A DNA stretch of 7,770 bases from contig NYYK01000040.1 in assembly GCA_002685895.1 (NCBI GenBank), positions 1-7,770 on the forward strand, written 5' to 3'. Source of the stretch: Methanobacteriota archaeon (GTDB lineage: Archaea > Thermoplasmatota > Poseidoniia > Poseidoniales > Thalassarchaeaceae). Of the stretch, positions 6,092-7,770 are shown piece after piece. Position 1 is the stretch's first letter. Every line of letters begins with the position of its first letter. The notes under the pieces were generated by a model, which worked only from the letters and a program-made list of their open reading frames with translations, did no database searches and was not told the origin of the DNA. Position numbers and translations under genes: made by a program.

Positions 6092-6161
6092 CGCGGCCGG
6101 GAATTGAACCCGGGTTGGCGGGACCACAACCCACCGTCATAACCTCTAGACCACCGCAGCC
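6089..6161 (-). tRNA. tRNA-His (anticodon GUG)
   Basis: The minus strand folds as a full cloverleaf. The acceptor GCTGCGG pairs with CCGCGGC (one G-T pair). After TG comes a 16-base D arm, then an anticodon stem GTGGG/CCCGC with loop TTGTGGT, a four-base variable loop (CAAC), and a T arm CCGGG/CCCGG with loop TTCAATT. The anticodon GTG reads histidine codons. The base before the acceptor (6161) is G on the tRNA strand and can pair with C73 (6089). This G-1:C73 pair is the identity element for histidyl-tRNA synthetase, and here it appears to be encoded in the genome. The 3' CCA is not encoded (CTC follows C73), so it must be added after transcription. No intron is present. Confidence 0.96.
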
Positions 6162-6256
6162 AATAGGTGAGCCGCCCACATACCCGCCCCTAATCAACAG
6201 TTCTACAGAGTCATCAACCCGACGGGTTGAAGTCCTCCCCCAACTTAGCGACCCGC

Positions 6257-7770
6257 ATGGAAGGAACACCTTCACGAGCCTCTGCGTTGTTGCTCGCACT
6301 GTTGATGTTTACATCGCTGCCCTTTGTTGCCACTGGCGATACTGTGATTCGCTCCGAAACTGTGGACCTTTTTCCTGAGGGCTTATTCGATAATGCAAGC
6401 GAATGGGCAGTTTCAACTCAATATGGTTTTACTCCGGGGGAATCTGCACATTGGACAGAAGCAATGGTGACCGATGGCCATTTGTCGTTCACTCACTCAC
6501 GCCCACAAAATATTGCTGAAGATACCAGTTGGGCTTCGTCAACGCCGACCGACAGTAACCTCTCCTTAGGTGTGCCCGATGGTGGCTATACATGGACCAA
6601 GGGCCCAGAAATTGAATTGGCTGGATTTGATCTTTCTGCGTATTATAACAATCCATTGCTAAACGCCACTCTGCTCGTCTCATTTGCCATACCCGAAACT
6701 CTTCAGGATGATGAAGTTAGAATAGAGATGGATTGGGATGGGCACATCTACCTTCTGCAAAAGTTTGCTCACACCCAATCTGCTATCGACAATATGCAAG
6801 GCAATCCTCTTGCAATATCTCTTGATTCGTTGACGAATTGGACTTGGACAGAACTTGAAAGCGTCATGATTACTATTGATTATGCATCAGTTGGAGGGAT
6901 TGACGATAGCGAAGTTCAAGTTGATGCAGTTGGCATTAAAGTGGTGTATCAGTCTCAATGGTCAGGCCTTGATTCTGGAAAGGCGGTTCATACCACGCCT
7001 TTGGCAATGGCCCCATTCCATGATTATAATCTTGCAGAAGGTACGCAAAACAATTTGGTTACGACTAGTTGTGGTTTGGAAACCTCATCCGTTGGAGGTG
7101 GCTCAGGTGGTTGGATGACACCGGCATTGGAACTACCCTATGCTCAAACATGGGGGCGAATTCACATGTATGGGAATGCTAGTACATCAATTGAAATTCA
7201 ATCAAGTTCGGATGGGGTAACTTGGTCTGAGGGAGTTGAACATAATGATGGCACGCTTATTTCAGGTTCAAACTATATTCGCGCCGATATCGTCATTTGG
7301 GATGGGTGCCTTTCTGGTGTGCGAATTGATTTCAATGACCCTACTCTGTACATCACTGGAGACATTTCAGGAAATTCTGATGGTTTGGTGGCCAACTTCA
7401 GTTATCTCAGTATTGCTGTTGGTAGTGAATTAGTGGCTACTCAGGAAATGTCAGTAGGCTCGTTCCAACTTTCAATACCTATTGGTAGATTTTTACCTGA
7501 TGAAGGTGGTGATTTGATTATTGGAGTGGGTGCACGATTCTATTGGTCATCTCTAGGAGTCCAAGAAACTCTAGTAGCACAAATAGAGGACATTACTCTA
7601 TCCGGTGGATTCGTTGTTGAGTGGGATTTGGATCCCACATGCGAAAGGCCGGCCGACATATATCTCGACGAAGATGGAATTGGTAGTGTGGTGCCTTTTA
7701 GAAATTCATGTTCTGATGATATCACTCCCACCGAACAATTAGTGGTATCAGTTACTTCTAGCGATGAATC
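6257..7770 (+). CDS. Large secreted beta-rich protein, 3' end beyond the window
   Basis: The frame from the ATG at 6257 stays open to the right edge (504 codons and two bases), so the C-terminus is missing. Residues 1-27 form a signal peptide: a short charged start with Arg7, a hydrophobic core ALLLALLMF, and a likely cleavage site near VATG. The mature part is rich in Ser, Thr, Gly, Asp and Trp, with few Lys or Arg, and looks like successive beta-sandwich modules. One holds IEIQSSSDGVTWSEG (about 312-326), a pattern common in F5/8-type or other carbohydrate-binding folds. From about 466 the segment DIYLDEDGIGSVVPF leading into LVVSVTSSDES resembles the start of a cadherin-like Ig module. Six N-glycosylation sequons are seen (Asn46, 101, 136, 194, 307, 380). 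It is probably a surface or exported protein, and no catalytic motif is recognised. No Shine-Dalgarno site precedes the ATG; an in-frame TTG at 6227 is possible but would spoil the signal-peptide geometry. Confidence 0.8.
   Translation, partial: MEGTPSRASALLLALLMFTSLPFVATGDTVIRSETVDLFPEGLFDNASEWAVSTQYGFTPGESAHWTEAMVTDGHLSFTHSRPQNIAEDTSWASSTPTDSNLSLGVPDGGYTWTKGPEIELAGFDLSAYYNNPLLNATLLVSFAIPETLQDDEVRIEMDWDGHIYLLQKFAHTQSAIDNMQGNPLAISLDSLTNWTWTELESVMITIDYASVGGIDDSEVQVDAVGIKVVYQSQWSGLDSGKAVHTTPLAMAPFHDYNLAEGTQNNLVTTSCGLETSSVGGGSGGWMTPALELPYAQTWGRIHMYGNASTSIEIQSSSDGVTWSEGVEHNDGTLISGSNYIRADIVIWDGCLSGVRIDFNDPTLYITGDISGNSDGLVANFSYLSIAVGSELVATQEMSVGSFQLSIPIGRFLPDEGGDLIIGVGARFYWSSLGVQETLVAQIEDITLSGGFVVEWDLDPTCERPADIYLDEDGIGSVVPFRNSCSDDITPTEQLVVSVTSSDE

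Noticed and set aside
6089..6161. tRNA-His gene as an integration site for a mobile element
   Set aside because: There is no integrase, no repeated tRNA 3' fragment and no compositional break in the window.
6216..6228. AACCC-GAC-GGGTT hairpin before the secreted protein
   Set aside because: The stem is short with a three-base loop, and no run of T follows. It could be chance, and no regulator or riboswitch fold is visible around it.
1..7770. CRISPR array, transposon or defence island
   Set aside because: No regularly spaced repeats, transposase, nuclease or toxin motifs were seen on either strand.

Overview
The window looks like a piece of an archaeal chromosome, most likely from a marine planktonic euryarchaeon of the Poseidoniales (Marine Group II) or a close relative. 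The signs are an apparent DUF2240 protein (an archaeal family), an exosortase/archaeosortase-type membrane protease, AT-rich TATA-like elements close to start codons, a tRNA gene without an encoded CCA end, and a large secreted protein with many N-glycosylation sequons. The lineage is an inference: there is no rRNA or other phylogenetic marker here. Coding density is high and no stretch of 300 bases lacks a gene.

Layout. Positions 1-989 hold two minus-strand genes in tandem: a 194-residue protein of unknown function, and a DUF2240-type protein whose ATG directly follows the first gene's stop codon and which runs off the left edge. A divergent promoter region (about 990-1129) separates them from a probable plus-strand operon of three genes: a HEAT-repeat protein (1130-2341), a small basic protein of unknown function (2405-2695) and a DEAD-box RNA helicase with a DbpA-type RNA-binding tail (2712-4148). 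The helicase converges with a minus-strand archaeosortase-like gene (4166-5107). A second divergent promoter region leads to a plus-strand gene fusing a TusA-like domain to GTP cyclohydrolase II (5196-6065). A minus-strand tRNA-His(GUG) gene follows (6089-6161). Last comes a plus-strand secreted protein (6257 to the right edge, incomplete) with a signal peptide, beta-rich modules and the start of a possible cadherin-like domain.

How the parts may work together. The operon suggests an RNA or RNP remodelling task: a helicase, a small positively charged protein and a helical-repeat scaffold. The RibA domain supplies the first committed step of riboflavin synthesis; its TusA-like partner, with an intact CPxP motif, is the most unusual architecture here. 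The archaeosortase would process exported proteins with a C-terminal sorting tail. The secreted protein is a possible substrate, but its C-terminus lies outside the window, so the link cannot be tested here. I see no CRISPR array, transposase, integrase or recognisable defence system.
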